Both the position numbers and the translations under genes were made by a program. From Apoda limacodes (Eukaryota; Arthropoda; Insecta; Lepidoptera; Limacodidae), in contig OX291545.1 in NCBI GenBank assembly GCA_946406115.1, positions 23,741,153-23,805,152 of the forward strand: a stretch of 64,000 nucleotides of DNA. The letters are read 5' to 3'. Positions 1-12,579 of the stretch are shown in pieces (the first letter of the stretch is position 1; every line of letters starts with the position of its first letter). Under the pieces are notes generated by a model. That model saw nothing but the letters and a program-made list of their open reading frames with translations. It did no database searches and was not told the origin of the DNA.

Positions 1-2202
1 CCACCGCCTGATGGTAAGCGGTTACCGTAGCCTATGGACGCTTGCAACACCAGGGGTATCACTTGCGCGTTGCCGACCCTTCAGAAATCTGATAACTTCT
101 TTCTTGAAGAACTCCATACTGTAGTCCTTGCAGAAAATCTTGGCAGGGAGCTCATTCCACAACTTAAGCGTTCGCGGGAGGAAGTTTCTCTGAAACCGCA
201 CTGTACGCGACCATTTCAGTTCTAAAGTGTGAGAATGAATTCCCTGCCGATGGCGAGCGGTGCGATGGTAGAAAGTAGCCGTGGGCATCATTTCGAACAA
301 TTCCTCAGAACACAACCCATTGTACAAGCGGTAGAACACACACAGTGAGGCAAAGTCTCTCCTCAGACTTAAGGGCTCGATACCGCAAGTGAGTTTGGAA
401 TCGTCGACAATTCTCACAGCCCGTCGTTGAACCGAGTCAAAAGGGCCAAGCTGGTATCCGGGTGCACCTGCCCAGAGATGGCAGCAGTACTCCATATGGG
501 GCCGAACCTGCGACTTGTAAAGTAACAATCTTTGCCCCGACGTGAAGTACTGCTTCGCTCTGTTGAGTACACCAAGTTTTTTGGACGCCAGCTTCACCTT
601 ATCTTGTAAATGATCTCGGAACTGAACATCGCTGGAGATGTCGACACCAAGGATCCCAATGCTCTTGGAGATGGAGAGGGGAGTGTTCTGGAATTGTGGG
701 ACCACAGTGAATGGAGTTTTCTTAGCGGTGAACGCGCACACTTGTGTCTTTGTAGGGTTGAATCGGACCAAGTTTACCCGTCCCCAGTCAGAGACCTGGG
801 ACAGTGTGGTCTCGATTTGAGACACAAGTTCTCCGCGGTTTACCTCTACAACGGAACGAGGGATGTTTGCACGACCCGTGTAAAAAGCGTCTCCAGTACT
901 GTCATCTGCATAGCAATGTATGTTGTTGATGTCCAACATGTCATTGATATGCAGTAGAAACAGCATAGGAGACAGCACAGAGCCTTGCGGGACACCAGCA
1001 TTAATGTCCATGCTATCAGAGCAACTACCGTCAACTACGGTTCGTATGCGTCTGCCGGACAAAAAGCTAGCCACCCATTTGCACAAACCCTCGGGCACTC
1101 CGTAAAATGGCAACTTCGATAGAAGACCGCGGTGCCAGATCCGATCGAACGCCTTCGCTATGTCCAGGCTACATGCCAATGCCTCCCCCTGACTCTCAAT
1201 GGCTAGTGCCCATCGGTGTGTGAGATACACTAGAAGGTCACCAGACGAGCGGTCGTGGCAAAAGCCATATTGACGGTCACTGACCAGATCGTGTACTTCT
1301 AGGTATCTTAAAAGCTGTGTGTTGATCACACGCTCCATCACCTTAGAGAGGAGAGAGGTAATAGCGATAGGCCTGTAATTCGATGGATCTGATCTATTGC
1401 CCTTTTTGGGCACCGGGTGCACATTCGCAGTCTTCCATGAAGACGGAAATTGCCTAGTGTTGTAGGAAAGCGCGAAGAGGCGCGTGAGTACAGGACATAA
1501 CTCAGGAGCACACTGCTTAAGCACCACTGCTGGTATACCGTCTGGCCCACTCGACTTATGAACGTCTAGAGAGAGCAACGCCCGCCTGACCTCCCGCTGC
1601 GTTATGGAGATTTCCGGCATGGTCTTACCGCACCACGGTATAGTAGGTGGTACAGCGCCTTCATCGTTCATATTCGAGTTCGAATCAAAGAGACTGCCCA
1701 GTAGATCGGCTTTCTCTTTAGCACTATGGGCCAAGTCACCATCGGTCTTTCGCAGTGGTGGTAACGACGACTGGCAGAAGTTCCCTTCGGCAGCTTTGGC
1801 AAGCGACCAGAAAGCACGACTCCCGGAAGGATAGCTCGCAAGTCGCCCACCTATTTTGCCGATGAATTGGAATTTTGCTCTGGCAGTTGCTTTCTTTCTG
1901 AACCTCGAGGCAGCATTTAATTTGTGTTTTAACTCAGAAATATTCGGATTCTTATTAAAACGAGCCGTGGTCCAAGCCTCATATGCATTTTGCTTAAGAA
2001 TTTTAGCTTTTCTGCAAGACCTATTAAACCACGGCCGTTTTTTGACGCCGGCAGTTACTCGCGGGTTAGGAATATAGCATTCCATACCAGCAAGGATTGT
2101 CTCAGTGACTGCGGCTGCGCAGACGTCAGGATCTTCTGAGTTAAAGCAGATCTGCCTCCACGGGTACGATGCGTAAAATTCTCGCAATCCATCCCAGGAC
2201 AC
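1..2202 (-). mobile_element. CR1/Zenon-like non-LTR retrotransposon, 5'-truncated copy 1 with open RT frame
   Basis: A single minus-strand frame (2202-22, 726 aa) encodes a reverse transcriptase. It has the pre-RT basic region, VPKKGNRSDPSNYRPIAITS, catalytic Asp in SLDIAKAFD (about residue 346), GVPQGSVLSPMLF, YADD (about 430) and the C-terminal LYKSQVRPHMEYCCHLW. The endonuclease is missing: homology to the longer copy at 41.5-44.0 kb stops near 2197. The 3' UTR runs off the left window edge. Lack of frame breaks and very high similarity to copy 2 suggest a recent insertion. The clade name is from general resemblance, not a tree. Confidence 0.9.
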
Positions 2203-2274
2203 ATTAGGCTATGACAGATTGAGATGTCAAATATACTACATCAAAAAAGTAAATAACCCAACATTATTATTTGT

Positions 2275-2460
2275 AATGGGTAAAAAAACGGTAAAAAAAG
2301 ATAAATTCGCGTCAGTCATTCGCGATGATCCAATAATTCATCAGACGGAAACCATAATGCCACGCCATAAAAATTGCAAGACGAAAACCATAATGCCACG
2401 CCTATTATAATTTTGAAGTGAAAACGTCTTTAGCGGCGTTGTGCACTTTTTTTCTCTTTA
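2275..2460 (+). repeat. Interspersed repeat D, copy 1
   Basis: Two units of GAAACCATAATGCCACGCC-like sequence, then TGAAGTGAAAACGTCTTTAG and CGGCGTTGTGCACTTTTTTT. The same series occurs inverted at 17.46-17.68 kb. Class unknown. Confidence 0.65.
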
Positions 2461-2536
2461 GTTAGTTTTTTATCACACTTGCTCGTAAACAGTGTCATTA
2501 CTTCCACGGGCATTTTATTTGTAACTTTTACTATAC

Positions 2537-2745
2537 AGAAGTGATAGATTTCATCAAAATTTGAACAGCTGTCAAACTAGAAACGGCTTTATTTCCGTAA
2601 ATTTTGATCGTAGACTAGTAAGTTTCTTTAGAGAAGTGATAGATCTACCAAGATCTTCATTTCGGATGACAGCTGTCAAACTAGAAACGGCTTTATCTCC
2701 GTAACTTTTGATCGTAAACTAGTAGTTTTTTTAGAGAAAATTAGA
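2537..2745. repeat. Tandem duplication, about 100 bp unit
   Basis: AGAAGTGATAGAT, CAGCTGTCAAACTAGAAACG and TTTTGATCGTA(G/A)ACTAGTA occur twice, offset 95-104 bp, differing by a few substitutions and an indel. Confidence 0.75.
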
Positions 2746-3009
2746 TTATCTACGCTGAAATACAATTTTATCTGTGTCATCCTAACTGTTTTTAAGAATT
2801 TCCTGATATGTTTGTTACTCCTTATCTAATAAAGCACAAAGCCACAGTAGGGTTTAGTTAAAGTTTTAAATAATCCTTACACGATGAAATTGAATAAGAC
2901 ATGAATTAAAACGATATTATGAATTTGTGTGTTCTCAGTCTCGAAATGCTTTGAAAAATGTGTGATAATTTTATCTACTGAAACAGAGATAGTGAGTTAG
3001 TTTCTTGGA

Positions 3010-3300
3010 GACGTAGACAAATTACTAGCGTAGCTCGTAGCCCAATCGCATTCATCTATCCGTAATGCTAACAATAATCAAAGTTAAGCAACGTCGGGTG
3101 TATTCAGTTGTTGGATAGGTGATCCACATTTTTGTAAGCTGCTCCATGCTACAGGCATTGGTAAAACCGTTGGTCCTGGCTATGTTATAACTATGTATGA
3201 CAGCAGTCGTTCAGCCAAGTCAAAGGCCTTATGGACAGCCTCGACAAACGTCCGCTCACTTAAACTGGCCTTGGGTAGGTATTATCTTAGCCACCTTTTT
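3010..3300 (+). mobile_element. 5S rRNA-headed repeat (SINE3-like) copy 1
   Basis: AAAGTTAAGCAACGTCGGG and, after a short gap, TTGGATAGGTGATCC match the 3' half of 5S rRNA (box A/IE/box C region). A non-5S body follows (CCGTTGGTCCTGGCTATG, AAAGGCCTTATGGACAGCC). This resembles a retroposed 5S-derived element, not a 5S gene. Confidence 0.65.
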
Positions 3301-3385
3301 AAGGGGTATATAGCAATTGAATAGCACCGTCATATTTCTATACATATTTCTAATTTTCTCTTCGAAGGAAGCACATTACAAAAAT

Positions 3386-3597
3386 ATGAATGTTGAAAAT
3401 ATAAAACTATTCATTGGCTGTTTTCAGAACGTTTTGTATTGTTTTTTGGATAAATGTGTCAATTGTAGTAGACATTCGTGCTAAAAACAGGCACTTTTAA
3501 CAAAGATGCCTACTAAAACTCAGGGATATATTTTAAAAGTAATAGAAAACGTTTTAAAAATTGCTTATGACTAGTTTTATATTTTCAACATTTGGAT
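3386..3597. mobile_element. Foldback MITE family A, copy 1
   Basis: Imperfect palindrome: AATGTTGAAAATATAAAAC at the left and GTTTTATATTTTCAACATTT at the right, with GCTTATGACTAGTTTTATAT in the right arm. It shares the right-arm motif with the copies at 15.5 and 29.9 kb. Confidence 0.65.
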
Positions 3598-3599
3598 TC

Positions 3600-4734
3600 T
3601 CGTAATAGCTGCTATACCTACACCCTTCAAGAGAACTATGCTCTTGCACTGGAACTTACGGATAAGGCAAACGGACAATCATTTCTCAAGACAAGACTAT
3701 CCATAAATTGAATCAATAAAAAACCCGTAGATTCTTCTAAAGTAGTAGTTTATATATATCCAATCATATACGAAACCGGTCGCGAATATGGTTTTATTTG
3801 GTTGACAAAGTATGCTATACTATTGGTAATAATATGTGTGATAAATAATGTTAAATCAACCAATTAGCTACAAGGAAAATGTATCTCCAAGAATATCCTT
3901 CCTTTACCTTCCATACCATATGATCTTACATAAGCACTTTGTATCACAAATAATACTTTTAAGATTGCGGAAATGACTCAGCGTTTCCTTTGCCAAAACA
4001 TACCTAGCTAGGTTATGCAATCACATTTCTCTTCCAATTCGTCTTTTCTCCCACACAACAATGGTTCTTGTTAAGTAATAGCCGAACATCAACAAATTCC
4101 ACATCTAGAGAAATGTTGCAAAAAGTTCCCATCAATCTTCACCGTGCAAAAAGTCGACAGAAGTAGACGTTTGATTTATCTATTTGAATATTAGCTCGCC
4201 AAAGAAAAGTGGACTGTGGTGTCGGGACTGGAATAAGGAATCTATGGACAAGTATGAAACAAGGTCAATTGATATTGTGATGGTAAATCTATGAAAATCT
4301 TCCTAAACTTGTGTTGATTTTAGTAAAAGCAGTGTGTAAGCAGAAGTGGGGAAACACGTTCGCTTGAAAAAGTTATAATAAATTAAGTTAGCTACATAGA
4401 CAATAGACACGTGGCAGGATTTTTGCACGAGCTGTAAGGCGAGGTCGTAATTTGGCCTTACATGTAATGACCATAGCACACGAGTACCACACAAAATTTT
4501 TCACCACACTTGTGTGCAAAAAATAAATAGCATATGACAAAATTATGTATAGACACAAATTTTTGATCCTTTGTTATCGTTTACAGAAGTAATAAGTATT
4601 TTACATAAACTTCAAAAAGTTTTCCTTAGGCACCAATGGAGTTATGGTCAAAAATTTATCTAATGCCGGTATCACTAATTTTTAGTAATGGTACTAGTAT
4701 AGTATTATTTTATCTGTGCTAATGGTATTCCGTC
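3600..4734. other. No gene seen
   Basis: AT-rich intergenic DNA without long frames or clear repeats. Confidence 0.6.
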
Positions 4735-4925
4735 CCACAAACGACAAACGTGATAGGTGATGAGTCATCGCTGCCGCGCCATGCCGGCACAAACCAGAGG
4801 CGAGACAATTTTACAATCAACAAATTGTATCAACATTGGTTGCCTCTTGCCGGGAATCGAACCCAGTACATTTAACATGGCAGCCGCAGGCTATTCAACT
4901 GCACCACTCAATCCTCCAGTTTAAC
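4735..4925 (-). mobile_element. Second tRNA-headed SINE-like repeat
   Basis: On the minus strand TTGAGTGGTGCAGTTGAATA, then B box GGGTTCGATTCCCGGCAAGA; the body differs from the other SINE. It does not fold as a full tRNA. Confidence 0.5.
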
Positions 4926-7025
4926 GAGTATGGGCTTAAGAATTATAAACCTAAAAGCTGTGAAATAGGAGCCACTGTGAGCGAGTGTGTTGAAAAACAT
5001 ATTACTGTTTTCAGTCGGCGATAAACAGTAACGATAAAAAGTGGCTCTTATTACACCGGTTTAAGATTCATAATGCAGCTTTTAAAACACGCGTGTTTTT
5101 TACTATAACATAACTACATTAGTGCGTAATGGATTTTTTTTTAATTTCAGCAAAATAAAGTCTTCGATGGCCAGTGCGACAGGCGAAAAAATAAATCAGC
5201 GTGCCATTTTTCACAAATATTTCTGTAAACGAAATGTATTGTGCTATTATAATTATTTATACGGGGGAGTTGCGAAATGTCGTATGAAATGCGTGATCTA
5301 TGGGTCTTACATTACACTCAGCCCTATAACGCCTTAAATCCTGCTTTGTATGCAGTGACCATTCTGAATTAGCTTACTTGTATCAAAATGTACTATAATC
5401 ACCTTTTTTGTTAATATTAGGTACCTGCATTATTTCAAAGGCCTAGGAAGTAACCAATCACTAGATTAGAATACGTTAGAATTTATTTATCTATTACGTA
5501 AGAATAAGAAAACGTACGTAAAATACGAAAAATACCAGCAGCTGACCGTCAAAATGAGGATAAAAGCCTCTTTAAAAAAAAACAAATAATATGAATTTGA
5601 AAAGAACACGCGAGCAAAGTCACAGGCACCACTAGTACGATATTCAGAAACAAATAATTAATATTTGCATTTGAAAATACCACGCGAACGTAGTCGCATG
5701 CACAGCTAGTAAGACCGACAAAGCAACAAACGTCAAAAGTCTAATCATCACATAAAAAATTGTGAATGAAAACAGTTTCATCTGATATGATCCGATGATT
5801 CATCATCTGCATAGGTTACGTCACTGAATAATTGAAATGCAGATGCACTGCAACAAGCTTGGTTCGCAGCATACGTTCAATTTAGAGGTTGTCAAAAATG
5901 TTTTTCACTTCTATTATTGGAAAATTCTTTTCATATTTTTAAATTGAACGTTTTGTCATTTTCTGCCTGCATGGGATTTCAGACGCAAAATAAAGAGGAA
6001 AGTTTTTTGTATAGTATTTGTAATTTTTTTCTCAATATTTTACGTCGTATGTTTTTTAAAATCGTGACTCCGTTTCAAGCTTATTATTTTCTTCAGTTCT
6101 AATATTTTAAATTGAAATGTTTGAAGTTTATTTCGGTACTGAGACAAATGTTACAGTTTTATTGATTTTAGTTTATTATAATAACACCCATTAGTGTTAT
6201 TATCTTTATATTTTTACTATAATATAAAATGGAATCTTTATAAAATACATAAAACAGTATTACATGTTGCATCACGACTTAAACAATAAAATGATTTCAT
6301 TTAATAAATAATATTAACAAGTACTAACTACAACTACTAATCTAAGTATTTCAATTATTATTTTTAAAATTAAAAAAAATAGGTTTTTAGCTAACTAATT
6401 CCCGTAATAATATTTTCTACATTATAGTGAAGTAGGTCCCAAATTTTAATAAACAAAATTGCAACTTGCCAAAGAGCAAGCGAAAATTGAGAAAAGATTT
6501 TTTTGCTGAAATTAAAATTAGAATCTCATTGTCCTGAAATTAATCGAGCTTCAATAATACTTGTGACAAAAAGCTGCACACTGTAAAAAAATCTTGTAAT
6601 AAAAGCTTTTTGCTTACATTAATAAATATGATGTTTTGAACTAGATATTTTATTATCACTCGTATTTGCTCTCAACGGTGCTTCTAAATCGATAAGCTCA
6701 ATAAAGGCTAAAAGCTAGCTTAGCCTAGTGCTCTAAGGATAAAGGTGCTAACAAGGTTTAAGCTGAGATCAAAGTTCCGTAAGGATTAAGAATAATTACG
6801 AACATTACAAGAAACAGCGAATTAGAAAAACTTTAGATAGCGAATTGACTTCTTTTACAAATGTGGAGAAGGTGCATATAACCTGACATTAAAATAAACT
6901 ATTGCCTGAGCAAAAAGTTATGTTTAATTCCTGCCCGGATAACATAACTCAAAGTCCATATCTTTAACTAACAACTGTGACCAACAAAAACACAAGCTGG
7001 CTAATTTTCGCAGCCATACAATACC
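4926..7025. other. No gene seen
   Basis: AT-rich. It holds only the Helitron-like ends at 5.6-5.7 kb and a perfect 10 bp hairpin at 6178-6203. Confidence 0.6.
5590..5715 (+). mobile_element. Helitron-like 3' end remnants (two adjacent)
   Basis: ACACGCGAGCAAAGTCACAG with CACTAGTA and CACGCGAACGTAGTCGCATG with CAGCTAGTA resemble the CGCGGGCAAAGCTAGT-type ends of lepidopteran nonautonomous Helitrons. Confidence 0.4.
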
Positions 7026-7100
7026 TTCTTTTTTGAAGAACCCCCATACTGTAGTCATTAGAGAAAACCTTGGCATGTGAACTCATTCCACAACCCAAAA
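7026..7100 (-). mobile_element. CR1-like LINE fragment 11 (short)
   Basis: 75 bp matching the 3' UTR (TTGAAGAACCCCCATACTGT, GAGAAAACCTTGGCA). Confidence 0.65.
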
Positions 7101-7489
7101 AAAAGTCTTTAACAACGCCTTGTACCTTATAAAGTCCTAGTACATCAATCTTTAAAAACACAAATCTTCATAGAATGAAGAAATACATTATAAAACACAG
7201 AAATATTCTTCCTTCGTTTGAGACCGCTTTTCGGAATCGAATTCTTCCGTTTTGTTAGAGTCTTCTAAAATATATCATAAATGCCATATTCTTCATCTAC
7301 AGCCCACATCATCAATGTAAAAAATGGTTTACAGACTATGTCATGTTACTTAGACTGTCTTGATAAGCACAAAAAATATTTTGTGATTTAATAAAGCCGA
7401 TAAAACTTGGCAACTTCTCAAAAGTACCTTTAATTCAACCTCAAATTTTATTTTATTAAACATAACACATGCCTATGAGAAGTGAGCTT

Positions 7490-7620
7490 GCCTTTTTAGG
7501 ATTCCATACCCAAGGAGTCTAACAGGACCTTACTACAAAGCCTATGCCGATTGTCTATCTGTCTGTTCAAACTTTATATACATCGACTTTTAATGTCTGT
7601 TCACAGAATAATTGTGTTAT
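7490..7620 (+). repeat. Interspersed repeat with CCATACCCAAGGAGT head
   Basis: GGATTCCATACCCAAGGAGT, AACAGGACCTTACTAC and GTCTATCTGTCTGTTC form a repeat start common in moth and butterfly DNA. Truncated. Confidence 0.45.
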
Positions 7621-8289
7621 TATTGCAGATCTAAAAAAATAAAATATTCAATAAATAATTAGTTTTTAAAAAGTTGTAGATCAATAAATTTTACTAACTC
7701 AAAAGCAGCTCATTTTTCATTCAACAATTAATTCAAATGTTCGATTAATTAAAAACACTTTGCTACTGTTTGTTTTCAGCGCTAGTTGCTTGTATTCTGA
7801 CTCGGGACACTTATTTAATTATAGTGACACAATTTGATTCCCGATCAATTACGAGCTCGGACCAGGCGACACGAGTGGGCCGTCGACAAGTGGAGGCAAC
7901 CCTAACTAGCTCGAACAGTACCCAACCCCGGGAGAGAGCAATTAAGGCGATGTCGAAATTGTACTTTTCATGGATCGCCTAAAAGTTACCTCAAGCGTTA
8001 GCGAAATTCAACTCAAATTCCAAACTTGTACTTAGGTACTTAACTTATCTACATACATTTGTATCCTAAGTTAATCTTTAGATTGTTTATGCTTAAGGTA
8101 AACGATGGAATTGATAAACAAGTAGTAACAATTAAAAGGAAAAACAACATTGTTAAGTGCCTATAAGGGACCCTTCATAAAGGACCCGATATTGTGTTTC
8201 CTAGGCAAACCCTAAAAATATTCCACAATATAATCGTTTGCGGTAGGAACGTTCACTGAGCAACCGCACATAATAGGTTCTTAGGTATG
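7621..8289. other. No recognisable gene
   Basis: A 70-codon frame at 7770-7982 follows TTGTTTTCAG but resembles nothing known. The GC-richer 7850-7980 stretch may be a repeat. Confidence 0.4.
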
Positions 8290-8965
8290 AAAACATCACG
8301 ATGATCGGTACGATAGTAAAATTAAGCCGTGAGCATAATTTTAAACAATTCTTAAAAACAAAACCCATAACATAAGCGGTAGAACTAACACGGTAAAGTC
8401 TCTTCTCAGTCTTAAGGGTTCAATACAGCTTATGAGTTTGGGATCGTCGACAATCTCGTCTTTAACCGAGTAAAAAAGTCTAAGATGGTGTATTCAGGTA
8501 CATTAGGGATGACACTTCCAATGGGCTCTTTGCTTCCAACTCCTGTCCTTTGGACTTCTAAATCAGGCTCTGTTTAGTACATCAAGTACTATCGTATTTC
8601 AGGTGCCAGCTTGACACATTTCACTAATTACTTTGGAACTGATCTTTAGTAAAGATGTCATCACTAAGTATCCAAATACATTGACGATGGTGAGGTGTGA
8701 ATTTTGGGTTTGTTTTGGAACTATATAATAAATGGTTTTTGTTTAGCACTGACTCTTGTTTTGGTTGGATTAAATAGGACTCAGTTTTGTCATGACATAT
8801 TGGAGAAATACATAGGTCTTGTAATAAGAGTTTTTGGTTCTGTTGTCTGCATATCAATGTATGCTGTTGATAAACAACACATTATTGATACGCAGTACAA
8901 AAGTGTCGGAGACAGTAAAAAGCATTGCGGAACACCAGCATGCTTTTGGAGCAACTACCATCACT
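8290..8965 (-). mobile_element. CR1-like LINE fragment 10, decayed
   Basis: An old copy: TTAAGGGTTCAATACAGC, GGGATCGTCGACAATC and the region around the YADD block (GCATATCAATGTATG) align to copy 1 with many substitutions and indels. Confidence 0.7.
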
Positions 8966-9369
8966 AAACTATCAGTCTAAACTATATTAGCTTATATAGC
9001 TAACAAACTTCGGAAAAAAGGGCGCTAAGTTTCATTCAACAAAATTACAACAGTAAATTCTGTTCCGTTTTTGAATCCTACACCTAAATTATAAAGATAT
9101 AGCTATGCCAAATTTTATTAAATTGAAAAGATAATTAAATATACATTGTATTGATGAAGGTTGTCAGATGGTTGGGGAATCCGGAAAAGCCCCGGAATTT
9201 GGCGTACCATGTCCAGGAATTGGACGTCACTGTCCCGGATATTAGTTTTATTTATTAAATAGATACGCTTGCTGACCGGCGGCGCAGTATAAACCTCCCT
9301 TTCTGAAATTAGGTATGGAAAAGCCATTTCCCGAATTTCAAGTAAAAAAATATTAAAAAAATAACTAAT

Positions 9370-9705
9370 CGTTTTTAAACAACTTGCGCACCACCTATTG
9401 TGAAAGGGTTGTACTAATTCAGAACCCTCCCCGGTGTGTGCACAAAAATTACAAAAAAATTATTACAATTGCTTTACCCTTAGTACGCGAATCCGACTCG
9501 CACTTGACCAGATTTTTCTATCTCAGAAACCTTTACCAGCGTGTGCACAAATTATATTACAAAATTATATTACAATCGGTTTATCGAGTCCGACTCGCAC
9601 TTTTTTTCTTACATATAAACTTTGCTCAAACAATAACGAATACAACATAAAATTATTATGCAAATCGGTCTAGCGGTTCTCGGTTTTTTGTGAGACGAAC
9701 AAACG
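9370..9705 (+). repeat. Interspersed repeat E, copy 1 with internal direct repeats
   Basis: Blocks GTTGTACTAATTCAGAACCC, GTGTGTGCACAAA, ATTACAATCGGTTTATCGAG and CCGACTCGCACTT recur within the element and at 31.5 kb. Ends GAGACGAACAAACGTC. Confidence 0.55.
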
Positions 9706-9875
9706 TCAATTGATTTTTATAGATAAGAAATATAAAAAGATCAAAGTATCACAAGCAGAAAATAATAAAGTAAATGTTGATTTTTTACCCCACCAGCTTT
9801 TAGGGATCCGGACCGTTACTGAATGAACTGCTAGGGATTTTGGATATATTTAGTTATTGCAAATGGAGCTTAGTA

Positions 9876-9876
9876 G

Positions 9877-9902
<26 letters not shown>
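9876..9902. repeat. (AT)n microsatellite
   Basis: An uninterrupted run of about 13 AT units. Confidence 0.9.
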
Positions 9903-9907
<5 letters not shown>

Positions 9908-9934
9908 CTAGGAAGTTATTTTATTTTTTGCATC

Positions 9935-10168
9935 CATAATCATATTAAAAATGCGAAAGTAACTCTGTCTATCTGTCTTTCTGTCTGTTACCTGTTCACG
10001 CTTAAACTGCTGTACCGATTTAGATGAAATTTGGCATGGAGATCGCTTGGGTCTCGAGGAAATAGCTACTTGAAAACGTCAAGTATGAATCGGTTTTTTT
10101 CTATAATTGAGAAGTTGTCGTTACAAACCTACATCGATAACCGTGAAACCGCGGGCAAAAACTAGTAT
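9935..10168 (+). mobile_element. Helitron-like nonautonomous element copy
   Basis: CTGTCTATCTGTCTTTCTGT, CTGTACCGATTTAGATGAAA, TTTGGCATGGAGATCGC and the end CCGCGGGCAAAAACTAGTA are typical of short lepidopteran Helitron-like repeats. Confidence 0.55.
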
Positions 10169-10169
10169 A

Positions 10170-11059
10170 TGATAAACAATTTTATTAGTATTCAGACATA
10201 CATCATGTTTGTCGTCTGTTCGATAACTGTGAACTTAATAGTTTGTAAAATAGGTATGTCTAATAAAAGCTCTAAAGCATGCGAAAATTTATGTTCTTTA
10301 AAGTCTTCAAACAAGTGTTGCAATATTGAACAATATTTGTACAAATATCTGACGGATACGACATTTTCTTTAGTTACAACACATTAAAAAAACTTTCTGG
10401 ACAACAATGTCAGATCTTAATATAGAATAAACTGCTATTTTAAATACAGTTGAATATTGTTTATGTTAACAAAAATTGTTTTTTTTTTTAATTAAATATT
10501 TTGTAATTAAATTAGGTTTTTTATTTTTATAAAATTTTACTTCCATTGGGAAATCAACGCTTTTTTTCGCTTAAATGTTATTATTATTGTGACAAAAGTA
10601 AGTCCCTATTAAGTTAATGTTTTAAAATTAAATAGGATCTAAATTTTGGTAATTAATTCTGTCTATAAAACAATTTTTTTTTGCTTGTCAATTTGTCTAG
10701 GTTCATTTGATGAGCAGTTAAAATATTATGTACCCGAGGTATGTATGACGTCATACATAAAATAATTGTACCCATATTCAAACTTTCAATTCAAAGATTT
10801 TCTAGAAACGGTTAAACATGTCAAACTTTATTTTTAACCTAAAAATCAAATACCATTTTTTATGTAATTATTTAGTATTAAGGATGCAGGATTGCCATAC
10901 AAAATCCTCACCCCATTTTACACCCTTAAGGAATATTGTTTCTAAATACTTTCCTAGTGGAGCCCTAAGTCACATAAGGAACCCACATGCCAAATCTTAA
11001 GTTTCTTGACCCAGCTGTTTGGGCTGTGTTGATATGTCAGCCGATCGGTTTTTCTTTTA
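10170..11059. other. No gene seen
   Basis: AT-rich with long T runs. The short frames at 10169-10387 and 10818-11000 are not recognisable. Confidence 0.55.
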
Positions 11060-11695
11060 TATTATTTTTATATTTTTCGGGTCTTACACGCGAACAAACT
11101 TCACCGACGAACGGTTGCACCGATTTTGATGAAACTTTTTGCGTGTGTTTGAGTTGATCTCTCGATGGTTTACATTAACAATTGGACTCGGTAGGTGGCG
11201 AGTTGGTCGAATTATATTTGTTTTTTATTTATGCAGCAAAATAACTGATATTCACAATATGTGCTGAAAAATTAAATCACAAATTTTGGATCCGCTAGGT
11301 CGCCCTGCAGTCGAGTTTTTAAAAAGTGAGTTTTAGTCTGTATGGGGTGAGAGTATAAGGATGTTTCGCGTTTCAATGCGTTCGTCCGGTTACGATAAAT
11401 GAGAGTGGTGAGATGTGCGCACGCAGGTGAAGGTATACATATCTTAATTACTACAACTAATTTACAATTAAGTGTGAGTTGTTTCAATACCTTAGAGTTT
11501 TTCTCATATAGGAGCTGCAGTTTGTATATTTTCAGCGTGAATAGAGCAGCAAAAAGTCGAGATAGGGGAATAAGGATGGGGTAGAGGAGGTAAAGGTGGG
11601 AGATGGGAGATATGCGTTAGAGGTTGTATACAATTATAGCAATGTTTCACGAGTAAGCTTTCGCGAAACAACGTTCGCCGGGACAGCTAGTTCCT
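11060..11695 (+). mobile_element. Helitron-like nonautonomous element copy, longer variant
   Basis: Start region ACACGCGAACAAACTTCACC with GCACCGATTTTGATGAAACT, end TTCGCCGGGACAGCTAGTTC. The middle (11400-11600) is a purine-rich stretch with GTAGAGGAGGTAAAGGTGGG. No transposase frame. Confidence 0.45.
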
Positions 11696-12579
11696 TATCA
11701 AATACAAATTATTTATCTGTGCTCATATTACTCGAAAGCTAATCATGCTAAATTATAGTTTTTTACTAAACTTGGCACAGTTATTGCTTTTATCCAAAGT
11801 CAATAAAAATTTAGGATGCTGGCTAAAAATAAAGATTTACACAAAAAAAAATTAGATTTTACGCGAGCGTTATTGTGCACACAGCGAGTAAAAAATATGT
11901 TAGAAAATGTTGCATTCTTAAAAGACAACCGTCACAAAACTTTTTGTAGAAACCAAGAAAACAAAATATCAGAGACCTTATAGACGAAAACGAACAATCA
12001 TATCAAAGTCACTGTCACGCACAAAAAACGAAGGGTCTTCCTTATAAAGAAATACGAGCGCAAATCCACCGACTCCAATAAATGGTGCCATTTCTCAGGT
12101 AATGTAACACTAGAGATTCTCGAAGCTCTCTTGGCGTCGAGAGAAGTCGTAGCTCCTAAGATTAATATTTATAAAATATTTTCTGAGTGAAAAATATGAA
12201 TCGCGGTCGCTGCTTGGCACCAGGCCAGGGGCATTGCTCGTATTCCTCATGTCAATTCCTACACCAACGCAGCATTTTTGTCAATCTTATCTTTGTCATT
12301 TCTGGGTTAGAAATTTTATTACAAGTCAAAAACTAACTTAAGTACGTTTGCATTACAAAGTAGATCACTGCAAGATTCAATCACCTTAACCCACCTTAAC
12401 TGAGTCTGTTCCCAAACATTCTTAGCCATTCTCACTTTAAAAATAATAAAATTACCTGTGCAAATAATTAACTCCAGTCAGACATTTGTGTAAGCCCCGA
12501 GTAACATTATCCCAGAACAGGAGCGTCTGTTTTGATTTGAAACTGATCGCGGATAGTTATGAAATGGGGCAACTTGATG
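11696..12579. other. No gene seen
   Basis: Unique-looking AT-rich flank of the CpG-rich island. Confidence 0.5.

Noticed and set aside
610..957. Plus-strand frames over the LINE at the window start (also 42142-42333 and 43089-43295)
   Set aside because: They are antisense to the reverse transcriptase frame.
3070..3125. 5S rRNA gene
   Set aside because: Only part of 5S is present, with substitutions, joined to a repeat body.
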